From positions 1 through 9,124 of the forward strand of contig CAMXZR010000068.1 in the NCBI GenBank assembly GCA_947253595.1: 9,124 nt of DNA, read 5' to 3'. The translations under genes and the position numbers were made by a program. A model generated the notes under the pieces. The model ran no database searches. It saw only the letters and a list, made by a program, of their open reading frames with translations, and was not told the origin of the DNA. Within the stretch, counting starts at the first letter, position 1. Every line of letters begins with the position of its first letter. Below are positions 1 through 5,314 of this stretch, in pieces. The stretch is from an uncultured Olsenella sp. (GTDB taxonomy: Bacteria; Actinomycetota; Coriobacteriia; Coriobacteriales; Atopobiaceae).

Positions 1-1
1 G

Positions 2-61
2 GAACGAGACATTATTTTAACTAAATCCCAGTTTGTCGAGCTGAATAAAACTGAATATTAA
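2..61 (+). pseudogene. Possible C-terminal tail of an unidentified gene, cut by the window edge
   Basis: Frame 2 is open from the window edge for 19 codons, ending in Asn-Lys-Thr-Glu-Tyr and a TAA at 59-61. A Rho-independent terminator hairpin follows 10 bases later at 72-101. An open frame that stops just before a terminator is what the end of a real gene looks like, but 19 residues are too few to assign a family. The base composition is AT-rich, like the relaxase fragment that follows and unlike everything after about 426. It could equally be noncoding sequence. Confidence 0.25.
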
Positions 62-71
62 AGATATAGGG

Positions 72-101
72 CGATAGAAAGTAAAACATCTATCGTTTTT
101 T
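72..101 (+). terminator. Rho-independent terminator in the AT-rich left segment
   Basis: A perfect 7-bp stem (CGATAGA at 72-78 pairing with TCTATCG at 89-95) has a 10-base loop and is followed immediately by six T residues (96-101). This is a canonical intrinsic terminator on the + strand. It sits just after a possible gene end at 61 and just before the relaxase-like reading frame. A terminator directly upstream of the interior of a gene is not expected, which suggests a second breakpoint close to 104-118. Confidence 0.6.
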
Positions 102-111
102 CTTATGCTCA

Positions 112-416
112 AAAGTACAACTTATCGACCAAGCCGAGAAATATTTGAAGCATAAAGATACCTATAAAGCCTATACCAAGCTAAAGAAAAACAAACAAGA
201 TACTTTCTACAATGAACATACCGCAGAGATTATTTTATTTGAAAGTGCCAAAAAATATCTGAAAGAGCATTTAGGAGAAAGCAAAACCATAAATATATCC
301 AAATGGAAATCTGAAATAGGCACTTTGAGGAAAGAAAAAGATACTCTATATTCTCAAATCACAGATATACGAAAAGAAGTGGAACAGGCTGAAAGTGTTA
401 GAAGCTGTATAGATAA
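112..416 (+). pseudogene. C-terminal fragment of a mobile-element relaxase, truncated at both ends
   Basis: Reading frame 1 is open from 85 to a stop at 466-468. Family-like sequence runs from about 112 to 416; after that the frame runs into unrelated GC-rich DNA. The translation is Lys/Glu-rich and helical, probably coiled-coil. It carries the spaced pattern D-T-Y-x-A-Y, then E-H-x-A-E-I-I-L, A-K-K-Y-L, and finally V-R-S-C-I-D, which I recognise from the C-terminal region of MobA/relaxase proteins on integrative and mobilizable elements of low-GC Bacillota. The N-terminal nuclease domain with its catalytic Tyr and His triad is absent, and there is no credible start codon with a Shine-Dalgarno site. 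A terminator lies where upstream coding sequence should be. The base composition points to a donor different from the rest of the window. Family assignment rests on remembered motif spacing, not a search. Confidence 0.5.
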
Positions 417-426
417 GTGCCCGATG
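405..426. other. Composition breakpoint between AT-rich mobile DNA and GC-rich chromosome
   Basis: Within about 20 bases the sequence changes from strongly AT-rich (relaxase-like frame on +) to strongly GC-rich (lacI frame on -). The relaxase pattern holds through about 416. The LacI pattern on the opposite strand (F-V-D-A-I) holds down to about 424. Both reading frames are cut mid-gene at the same place. I see no inverted repeats, target duplication or intact Nextera mosaic end here. It is either an assembly or amplification chimera or a non-homologous integration scar. Confidence 0.75.
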
Positions 427-1019
427 GCGTCGACGAAGGCCTTGCGACGTAGGAAACCCGTCGCGTAATCCCTCTCGGGGACGGCTATGAAGGCGGGGTG
501 GCTGCTGCCCACGGTGCAGCAGAGCGTGAGATCGTACACGCTGTCGTAGTCGTTGAAGTAGACGCAGTTGACGCCCTTGACGTGCTGCCCAAGCACCACG
601 AGTGGCAGGGACAGGCTCTTGAAGAGTTGCTCGTGCTCCTCGGTGATCTCGGTCCCAATGAGTATGATGCCGTCGCTCTGGCCCTGGTCGGCGAGGGCCT
701 TGATGTACGAGATCTCTGCCGCGACGTCGCCATCGGTGTTGGCGAGCACGGTGCTGTAGCCCGACGCGCCAAGGACCGAGGTGATGCCGGCGACCTCCCG
801 CCCGATGGACTCGGAGCTGATCTTGGGAATGATGACCCCCACGAACTGCGTCTTGCCCGTGTGCAAGGTGCGAGCCTGCTGGGACGGCACGCAACCCGTC
901 TACTCGATCACGCGGGCGATGCGCTTGCGCTTCTCCTCGCTGACGTATCCATCGTTGAGGTAGCGCGACACGGTGGCGCGCGACACTTTTGCCATTTGGG
1001 CGATTTCGTTGATGGTCAT
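417..1019 (-). pseudogene. LacI-family transcriptional regulator, interrupted and truncated
   Basis: The ATG at 1017-1019 overlaps the stop of the patatin gene as ATGA, and AGGAGG lies six bases upstream inside that gene. Residues 1-39 are a textbook LacI helix-turn-helix: MTINEIAQMAKVSRATVSRY, then L-N-D-G-Y-V-S and the hinge-side helix. Codon 40 is TAG (900-902) where the family usually has Glu (I-E-E-T-G-Y-x-P). Reading through it, the periplasmic-binding-protein-like core resumes: V-G-V-I-I-P-K-I, a D-G-I-I-L-I-G strand, N-D-Y-D, and P-A-F-I-A-V-P-E-R-D-Y-A-T-G. About 200 codons are present against the usual 330-350, because the C-terminal half is lost at the breakpoint. Around 501-526 the frame gives LCCTVGSS, while the neighbouring frame gives a more family-like ALLHRGQQ, suggesting paired small indels. 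LacI proteins normally repress carbohydrate or uptake genes in response to a sugar ligand. Whether the lesions are real or low-quality consensus near a contig edge cannot be told here. Confidence 0.8.
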
Positions 1020-1939
1020 GCCCTACCTCCTCGAGGTGTGCCCGACCGCCCCGCCAGGAAATCGCGGACCTCGTCCAGGCGTGACGCGGCCTCCGCCCTC
1101 CCCTGCAGATAGAGATCGAGGAGCTTCCCGCCGTCATGCTCGTTGGTCGAGACCTCGACGGGCTTGGATGGCGCCATTACCATGACCGGGCTCGACTCCT
1201 CCGCCTCCAGGCCGAAGAGCCTCTCTCGCTTGGCGTTGTACGACCCCGCGCGCGCGGTCAGCGCCTCTTCGTAGTAGGGGAAGCCGTCGTAGCGGTGGCT
1301 CCTCACGGTGATGCGCTCGTTGAGGCCCGACTTCTGGTAGCCGCGGTCCTGGGTGATGACCACCAGGGCGCGCTCGGCAGGCTCGTAGCCATCGACCCTC
1401 GTCTCGCCATCGCGTCCCAACGCCACCTCGAAGGGAATGGAGTCCGTCGTTCCCCCATCCAGGTAACGGTGGCCGTCGATTTGCACGACGTTCGAGACCA
1501 ACGGGAGCGAGGCGGAGGCGCGCACCTTGGGCACGTCCCCGGGAAAGTTCGTGCACTCCAGGTAAGCGGGCGCACCGAAGACCACGTCGCTGGCCACCGC
1601 GAACATGCGCAGGGGATTGGCGTTGAAGGTCGCGTCGTCACCGGGGTCGAGGTGGTTCTGGATCTCCTCGTACATGAACTCACCGCCCGCGAGGTTGCCC
1701 GTGGTGGCGAAGGACCAGAGCGACATGAAGCGGCGATCGTCCCGGAAGGCGAGCATAATGCGCATGCTGCGGCCTATCTGGCGCGACTTGTAGCTCGCGG
1801 CGTTTATGGCACCGGCCGAGACGCCCCACACGCTCGCGAAGTCGTAGACGCCATTCTCTTGCAGGACGTCCAGGACGCCCGCCGTGAACATGCCCCTAAA
1901 GCCGCCGCCCTCGAGGACGAGCGCGTTTCCACTGGCCAT
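1016..1939 (-). CDS. Patatin-like phospholipase, YjjU/DUF6363 type
   Basis: A predicted serine lipid acyl hydrolase of 307 residues. The oxyanion-hole loop E-G-G-G-F-R-G is at residues 10-16, the nucleophile elbow G-V-S-A-G at 39-43 (Ser41), and the second dyad residue in D-G-G at 161-163 (Asp161). Together these give an intact Ser-Asp dyad. The C-terminal part, with P-S-K-P-V-E-V-S-T-N and a helical tail, resembles the DUF6363 region of E. coli YjjU-like patatins. There is no signal peptide or membrane segment, so it is probably cytosolic or membrane-peripheral. Its substrate is unknown. The start is ATG at 1937-1939, with AGGAGG six bases upstream (1945-1950); the frame stays open further upstream to 2137 but lacks a better site and is compositionally odd. 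The stop overlaps the start of the LacI-type gene (ATGA), so the two should be cotranscribed and translationally coupled. Confidence 0.85.
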   Translation of the reverse strand: MASGNALVLEGGGFRGMFTAGVLDVLQENGVYDFASVWGVSAGAINAASYKSRQIGRSMRIMLAFRDDRRFMSLWSFATTGNLAGGEFMYEEIQNHLDPGDDATFNANPLRMFAVASDVVFGAPAYLECTNFPGDVPKVRASASLPLVSNVVQIDGHRYLDGGTTDSIPFEVALGRDGETRVDGYEPAERALVVITQDRGYQKSGLNERITVRSHRYDGFPYYEEALTARAGSYNAKRERLFGLEAEESSPVMVMAPSKPVEVSTNEHDGGKLLDLYLQGRAEAASRLDEVRDFLAGRSGTPRGGRA

Positions 1940-2292
1940 GGGAGCCTCCTTCCCTCGTCCCGTCCCACCGCGCGCAAGACGCCGGCGTGACAGCCAGGTC
2001 GTTCTCGCCTTCGATGATATAGTGCGGCGAGGAAAGGATGCCGCTCCCGCAAAAACGGGACTTTGGCGGGGGCGGAGCTTGGGGGCAGACGGTGCGAGCA
2101 TCTCTCCCAACGCCGACCCACGCCCTTCACCGCCCATCGCGTCTCATCTCTCCCAGCGCCGACCCCGGCCCTCCGTCATCCATCTTGTCTCTTGCCACGC
2201 TTTTTCCTTCAAATCGGGCATTTTTCGTAGTAAGGGACAAGGTGGATTTGTCGATGGGACGAGAGAGGCGACCGTCAGGACCGCAAGGCACG
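1940..2292. other. Intergenic region upstream of the patatin gene
   Basis: About 350 bases lie between the patatin start and the tmRNA terminator, with no gene I can support on either strand. It holds the patatin Shine-Dalgarno site (1945-1950), a possible -10 element (TATATC, minus strand, + positions near 2016-2021) without a convincing -35, a small CCCG/CGGG hairpin with an A/T loop near 2046-2059, and two tandem imperfect 46-base units (2099-2190). Nearer the tmRNA, 2205-2235 is locally AT-richer and could hold the true promoter, but no clear hexamer pair stands out. Open frames through this stretch look like extensions of neighbours in GC-rich DNA. Confidence 0.5.
2099..2190. repeat. Two tandem imperfect 46-bp repeats
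   Basis: Unit 1 covers 2099-2144 and unit 2 covers 2145-2190. They are directly abutting and the same length. By eye 36 of 46 positions match without gaps. The first 21 bases are almost identical (CATCTCTCCC, then A/G-CGCCGACC), and the ends of the units share CCATC and GTCT. No third copy is visible on either side. The repeat lies in the untranslated region upstream of the patatin-lacI pair. Its role is unknown: it could be a diverged duplication or paired protein-binding sites. Confidence 0.6.
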
Positions 2293-2325
2293 AAAAAGCC
2301 CCCTCCCACGCAGGCGGGAAGGGGC
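2293..2325 (-). terminator. Rho-independent terminator of tmRNA
   Basis: On the minus strand a 10-bp GC-rich stem (GCCCCTTCCC with GGGAGGGGGC, one G-U pair) and an 8-base loop are followed by five T residues. It begins 12 bases after the CCA end of the tmRNA, so the precursor needs only a short 3' trim. It also isolates the patatin-lacI unit from upstream transcription. Confidence 0.85.
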
Positions 2326-2336
2326 GAGTCTCATCA

Positions 2337-2701
2337 TGGTGGAGGTGCGGAGAATCGAACTCCGGTCCAAAGCAATCCCCTGGCAGGTGTCTCCAAGCTC
2401 AGTCACTGGTTGAATCTCGGACGCCTCGCACCCAGCGACGCGCGCTCAACGTCCCAGCTGGTTCGGTCTTAGCCTGCGGCATACCAACCACGTCCGCAGG
2501 AGCATCTCCCTAGAATGACGTCACCCCGAAGACGGGAGCGGTCCCCGGTTAGACGGCTGCTAGTAAATTAAGCAGCGAGGGCGTAAGAGCCCTGATAAGA
2601 GTTGTCGTCAATTCAATTTGACGGTACCCCTGTTTAACGTGGCGAGGAGACCACGGCTTGCTGCCCACCTCAGAACTACCCTGTCGAAACCAGTCACCCC
2701 C
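2337..2701 (-). ncRNA. ssrA: Transfer-messenger RNA (tmRNA, 10Sa RNA)
   Basis: tmRNA rescues ribosomes stalled on mRNA lacking a stop codon. It acts first as an alanyl-tRNA mimic bound to SmpB, then as a template adding a degradation tag. The 5' end reads GGGGGTGACTGGTTTCGACA, the conserved start of one-piece tmRNAs. Its first seven bases pair with CACCTCC next to the 3' terminal ACCA (one G-U) to form the acceptor stem. The T arm is intact: stem CGGAG/CTCCG around loop TTCGATT. The CCA is genome-encoded at 2337-2339. Length is 365 nt, normal for the family. The tag frame ends in the hallmark Ala-Leu-Ala-Ala and TAA. The pseudoknots were not modelled individually. A terminator follows at once, and smpB lies about 1.2 kb upstream on the same strand. 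Confidence 0.96.
2568..2609 (-). other. tmRNA proteolysis-tag reading frame
   Basis: The internal message decodes as DDNSYQGSYALAA followed by TAA (2568-2570). The Ala-Leu-Ala-Ala terminus is the degron recognised by ClpXP-type proteases. An in-frame TGA lies two codons before the first Asp, so the resume codon must be the Ile or Asp codon between that stop and the tag. I favour GAC at 2607-2609, but resumption one codon earlier (Ile) is not excluded. The first, non-encoded Ala comes from the charged tmRNA itself. Confidence 0.8.
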
Positions 2702-2781
2702 ATGAGGTCGTGGGGCTGCTGCCACCATGCGAGCTGTCAAAGGTCGCACCCGCCAAAGATTACGATACGGGCGACACTCGC

Positions 2782-2787
2782 ATTCTA
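2782..2787 (-). promoter_or_regulatory. Candidate -10 element for tmRNA
   Basis: TAGAAT on the minus strand is the best -10-like hexamer in the gap between the YoaK-family gene (ends 2823) and the tmRNA 5' end (2701). It would give a leader of roughly 70 nt to be removed by RNase P. No good -35 is seen at the right distance. A TTGACA closer to the gene (+ positions near 2731-2736) has no matching -10. Assignment is weak. Confidence 0.3.
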
Positions 2788-2822
2788 CCCAAGTCCAAGA
2801 GCGGCCGCACCCTCCGCGCAAA

Positions 2823-3497
2823 CTACACGCGCGCGGGAGAGGCCTCCCGGTCCTGGAACATCAACGCCATGGCCACCAGGAGCGCGAGGCAGCTCACGCG
2901 AATGGCAGCGAGCCCCAGGAGGCCGAGCAGCCAGTTACCCAGGACCGCACCCGCGACGAAGCAGGCGATTACGCCATAGTAGAGCGCCGCCGTCCTGAGG
3001 TGGACGCGACCACGGCCGTGCACGTACGAGACCAGCGCCTGCGTGCCGCTACGAAGGTTCCCTATGCACATAGTGGTGGCGAAGGGCCTGCCGTGGAGCT
3101 TCCGGAACGCCTGTACCTGCATGCCGCAAGCGAGCGACGTGAGGCTGTTGGCGAGCAGGTTGAGCTCGTCCGGCATAAACGAGACCGCGAGGAGCAGGAG
3201 CACTTCGGCGACGAGGGCGTACTGCCTCCAGTGCAGCCCCCGGGGCATGCGGAGCTTGAGCTCGTGCGCGAGGGCACAGCCCACGACAAAGCCCAGGACG
3301 GGGAGGGCGTAGCGCGTGACCGCAGAGAAGTCGCCGGCGGAGAGGTGCACCCCCAGGAGCAGCAGGTTGCCCGTCTGGGCGTTAGCGAACACCCTGCCGC
3401 GCCCAAGGTAGGAGTACGCGTCCATGAGACCACCGGAGAGGGCGAGGATGAGGACGAGCTCGATGGACTCCGATGTCTGTGACGCACGCTGACGCAA
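2823..3497 (-). CDS. YoaK/DUF1275-family membrane protein
   Basis: An integral membrane protein of 224 residues, with several hydrophobic helices separated by short basic loops. The N-terminal signature G-G-L-M-D-A-Y-S-Y-L followed by F-A-N-A-Q-T-G-N-L-L-L-L-G is typical of the YoaK (DUF1275) family. The length matches the usual 220-240. Later hydrophobic blocks include ALPVLGFVVGCALAHEL, a stretch around VAEVLLLLAVSF, and paired helices near the C-terminus (ALYYGVIACFVAGAVLGNW). The family has no settled biochemical function; a transport role is often supposed. I chose TTG at 3495-3497 because GGGGAGGT sits seven bases upstream. An upstream extension to 3617 would run back through the rubredoxin terminator and is rejected. 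It lies between that terminator and the tmRNA, in the same direction, and its promoter is not obvious. Confidence 0.85.
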   Translation of the reverse strand: MRQRASQTSESIELVLILALSGGLMDAYSYLGRGRVFANAQTGNLLLLGVHLSAGDFSAVTRYALPVLGFVVGCALAHELKLRMPRGLHWRQYALVAEVLLLLAVSFMPDELNLLANSLTSLACGMQVQAFRKLHGRPFATTMCIGNLRSGTQALVSYVHGRGRVHLRTAALYYGVIACFVAGAVLGNWLLGLLGLAAIRVSCLALLVAMALMFQDREASPARV

Positions 3498-3582
3498 GGC
3501 TGGACCTCCCCAGAATCGACCGTTCCCTACCCTACTACGCATTGGGGGCATCGGTGCGAGGCAACATCCGCCCGACACAAAC

Positions 3583-3608
3583 GGGGCGGCTGGTCTCCCA
3601 GCCGCCCC
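3583..3608 (-). terminator. Terminator hairpin downstream of the rubredoxin-like gene
   Basis: A perfect 11-bp GC-rich stem (GGGGCGGCTGG / CCAGCCGCCCC) with a 4-base loop starts 26 bases after the rubredoxin stop. On the minus strand it is followed by GTTTGTGT, a T-rich but interrupted tract. This fits an intrinsic terminator for the minus-strand gene. The + strand side lacks a T run. Confidence 0.75.
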
Positions 3609-3633
3609 AGGGGCCACTCGATGAATTCGGGCG

Positions 3634-3774
3634 CTACTCCTCTACGAGCTCGAACATGTCGGCACCCACGCCGCACACGGGGCAGACGTAATCCTCGGGG
3701 AGCTCGGGGGTGTCGACCTCGACCTCGAAGCCACAGACGGTGCACACGAACTTGTAGGTCTTCTCTTCAGCCAC
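3634..3774 (-). CDS. Short rubredoxin-like iron protein
   Basis: A 46-residue acidic protein. C-T-V-C-G at residues 11-15 and C-P-V-C-G at 31-35 supply the four cysteines that hold a single iron in rubredoxins. Tyr7 and the C-terminal D-M-F-E also match the fold. Ordinary rubredoxins have about 52-55 residues with an insert of the type N-G-I-x-P-G-T between the knuckles. Here only 16 residues separate them, so that loop is missing and the protein resembles the rubredoxin-like domain of rubrerythrins. It likely carries electrons in the cytoplasm, possibly in oxygen or peroxide defence of an anaerobe; the partner is unknown. The start is GTG at 3772-3774, with an AG-rich site (GAGAGGAAG) just upstream. 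It appears to be its own transcription unit. Confidence 0.85.
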   Translation of the reverse strand: MAEEKTYKFVCTVCGFEVEVDTPELPEDYVCPVCGVGADMFELVEE

Positions 3775-3845
3775 AGTTCTTCCTCTCTCTGTTGGCCGCC
3801 CGTTCCCCGCGAGCGAGCCAGTTTGCTACCCAAATGGACGCATTT

Positions 3846-3875
3846 ATCATACCTCACGCGAAGCACCTGCAACAA
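3846..3875 (-). promoter_or_regulatory. Candidate promoter of the rubredoxin-like gene
   Basis: In the 161-base gap between smpB and the rubredoxin start, the minus strand has TTGTTG, an 18-base spacer and TATGAT (+ 3846-3851), within the only AT-rich patch of the gap. The -10 is good and the -35 weak. No clear terminator for smpB is visible in the same gap, so readthrough from the smpB operon is also possible. Confidence 0.45.
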
Positions 3876-3935
3876 CGTCGTCCGCCAAGAAGCCAAGGTT
3901 AACTGCAAGTGTCTCCCGCGCGTCCCTCTTGCCCG

Positions 3936-4412
3936 CTAGCGGCTGCGCTCCTTGAGGGCGCGCTGTATGTCGCGATCTGTCTGCTTCTTGGCAAGGTCTG
4001 CCCTCTTGTCATAGAGCTTCTTGCCACGCCCCAGACCCAGCTGCAGCTTGACTCGGTTGTGCTCGTCGAAGTAGAGCTCCAGGGGCACGATGGCCTGGCC
4101 CTTGGTGCGGAGCTTGCCGTCCAGGAAGTCAATCTGCCTGCGGTGCATGAGCAGACGCCTCCTGCGGTCGGGGTCTACGTTCCACACCCCCCCGTTGGAG
4201 TAGGGGTGGATGTGCATCCCGACCAGGAAGAGCTCTCCCCCGCGGATAATACAGAAGGAGTCCGTGATCTGGGCCGAGCGCTCGCGCAAGCTCTTGACCT
4301 CAGTGCCCGTGAGCTCGACGCCGGCCTCCCAGGTCTGGTCTATAAAATAGTCATGCCAGGCGGTTCGGTTTTTCGAGATAGTCTTCTTCTGGCGCCTAGT
4401 CGGAGCTGGCAT
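3936..4412 (-). CDS. smpB: SsrA-binding protein SmpB
   Basis: SmpB binds the tRNA-like end of tmRNA, aids its alanylation and delivery with EF-Tu, and occupies the decoding centre of the stalled ribosome. The protein is 158 residues, normal for the family. Recognisable parts in order: N-terminal K-N-R-x-A-x-H-D-Y (residues 14-22), the core signature G-V-E-L-T-G-T-E-V-K-S-L-R (31-43), the H-I-x-P-Y-S-N segment (68-73), L-x-H-R-x-Q-I (88-94), and the basic C-terminal tail D-K-R-A-D-L-A-K-K-Q-T-D-R (135-147), which is disordered in solution and enters the mRNA channel. The start is ATG at 4410-4412, with GGAGGGGGG upstream. It overlaps the 3' end of the TPR gene by 17 bases, implying one mRNA with translational coupling. 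Its RNA partner ssrA is downstream on the same strand. Confidence 0.97.
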   Translation of the reverse strand: MPAPTRRQKKTISKNRTAWHDYFIDQTWEAGVELTGTEVKSLRERSAQITDSFCIIRGGELFLVGMHIHPYSNGGVWNVDPDRRRRLLMHRRQIDFLDGKLRTKGQAIVPLELYFDEHNRVKLQLGLGRGKKLYDKRADLAKKQTDRDIQRALKERSR

Positions 4413-5256
4413 CGCCGTCGCCCCCCTCCTCGCCGTCGGCGCGGATCAGCCTGAGCAGCTCCATGGCCGCCTCCTCGCCCACTAGGTCGCGGGCGCGAAG
4501 GGTGAGCTGGGTCGCCGTGTCACGCTGGCCAAGGCCCGCCGCGTCGGTTGCACACATGAGCAGACAGATCGCCACCTCCGCGTTGGCGCCGTCGGGCAGG
4601 CCCTCGGCGGAGAGGAGCTCCCCGGCCTGCTCGTCACTCACCAGGTCGGGGTCGTGGTCGGTGCCGACCGCCTGGTCGAGGGCGGCGTCGAGCGAGCCGT
4701 CCCGCACGTCGAGCCTGCGTGCGGCGCGCAGGGCAGATGCGGCGGCGAGGGGCTTGTCCTGCGCCACGAAGTAGCCCACGAAGTTGAGGAAGGCGCGCGC
4801 GAGGTGGCGCGCGTCACCCGCGCGCTCGAAGACGGAGTAGCTCAGGGCGAGGAACTCCTGGACGTTACCGTCTATGCGGAAGAGGTCCGCAAGGTTGAGA
4901 CGGTACTCGCAGCCCATGGGGTTCCAACGCACTGCTTGCTTGAGAGCCTCCGTCGCCATGGAGTAGTTGCCTTCGTGGACGCAGGCAAGGGCGAGGTCCG
5001 CGTACAGGCGATCGAATGGCTCACCCACGTCGCGCAGCTCGCGCGGGTCGTTCTCCACGCGACGGTACGCGAGGCGCTCGAAGATCGTGGGAAAGCTGAA
5101 CCACTGCAGCTCGTCGGTGGTGGGGCAGTTGCGGTCGACGTACTCCTCCGCGTCTTCGGCAAGACGCGCGAGCAGCTCCCGCGCCTGCTCCGTCTGTCCC
5201 TGCACCAGCAGGCCCTCGGCCCGCAGCAGCTCGTCGGTCATGCTCGTCTGGCTCAC
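4396..5256 (-). CDS. Tetratricopeptide-repeat protein of unknown function
   Basis: A soluble, acidic, Ala/Leu-rich protein of 286 residues that should be almost all alpha-helix. A clear TPR-like unit (YADLALACVHEGNYSMATEA and onward, with a Pro at its end) lies at about residues 85-118. A second weaker unit follows (YRLNLADLFRIDGNVQEF), then further helical hairpins. The tail is Asp/Glu/Gly-rich. There is no signal peptide, membrane helix or catalytic motif. TPR proteins usually act as scaffolds for protein contacts; the partner is unknown. I chose GTG at 5254-5256 because AAGGAG lies five bases upstream (5262-5267). An in-frame ATG at 5304 would add 16 residues but has no ribosome site. It sits between rnr and smpB, 58 bases from the former and overlapping the latter, so a link to RNA decay or trans-translation is possible but only inferred from position. 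Confidence 0.8.
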   Translation of the reverse strand: MSQTSMTDELLRAEGLLVQGQTEQARELLARLAEDAEEYVDRNCPTTDELQWFSFPTIFERLAYRRVENDPRELRDVGEPFDRLYADLALACVHEGNYSMATEALKQAVRWNPMGCEYRLNLADLFRIDGNVQEFLALSYSVFERAGDARHLARAFLNFVGYFVAQDKPLAAASALRAARRLDVRDGSLDAALDQAVGTDHDPDLVSDEQAGELLSAEGLPDGANAEVAICLLMCATDAAGLGQRDTATQLTLRARDLVGEEAAMELLRLIRADGEEGGDGDASSD

Positions 5257-5314
5257 GTCGGCTCCTTCTTGGGGGAGGCCCCCTCGTTCTGCGTCTAGGG
5301 TCATAGACTACCCG

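Noticed and set aside
400..420. A Tn5 mosaic end at the left junction (a sequence loosely like AGATGTGTATAAGAG)
   Set aside because: The match is poor, with several mismatches, and no adapter arm follows. It is part of the relaxase-like reading frame.
1136..1990. A 284-codon open frame on the + strand opposite the patatin gene
   Set aside because: It is a mirror frame of a gene with intact catalytic motifs; there is no ribosome site or recognisable domain.
1940..2137. N-terminal extension of the patatin protein by 66 residues
   Set aside because: The extra residues do not resemble the family and include no signal peptide. The ATG at 1939 has a near-perfect Shine-Dalgarno site, and the G-G-G-F-R-G motif is then at the usual distance from the start.
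2549..2821. A 90-codon minus-strand frame over the tmRNA gene, and longer + strand frames opposite it
   Set aside because: The region is a clearly folded tmRNA with conserved ends; these frames are chance openings.
3498..3617. N-terminal extension of the YoaK-family protein to 3617
   Set aside because: It would translate through the rubredoxin terminator hairpin. The TTG at 3497 has GGGGAGGT at good spacing and gives the family's normal length.
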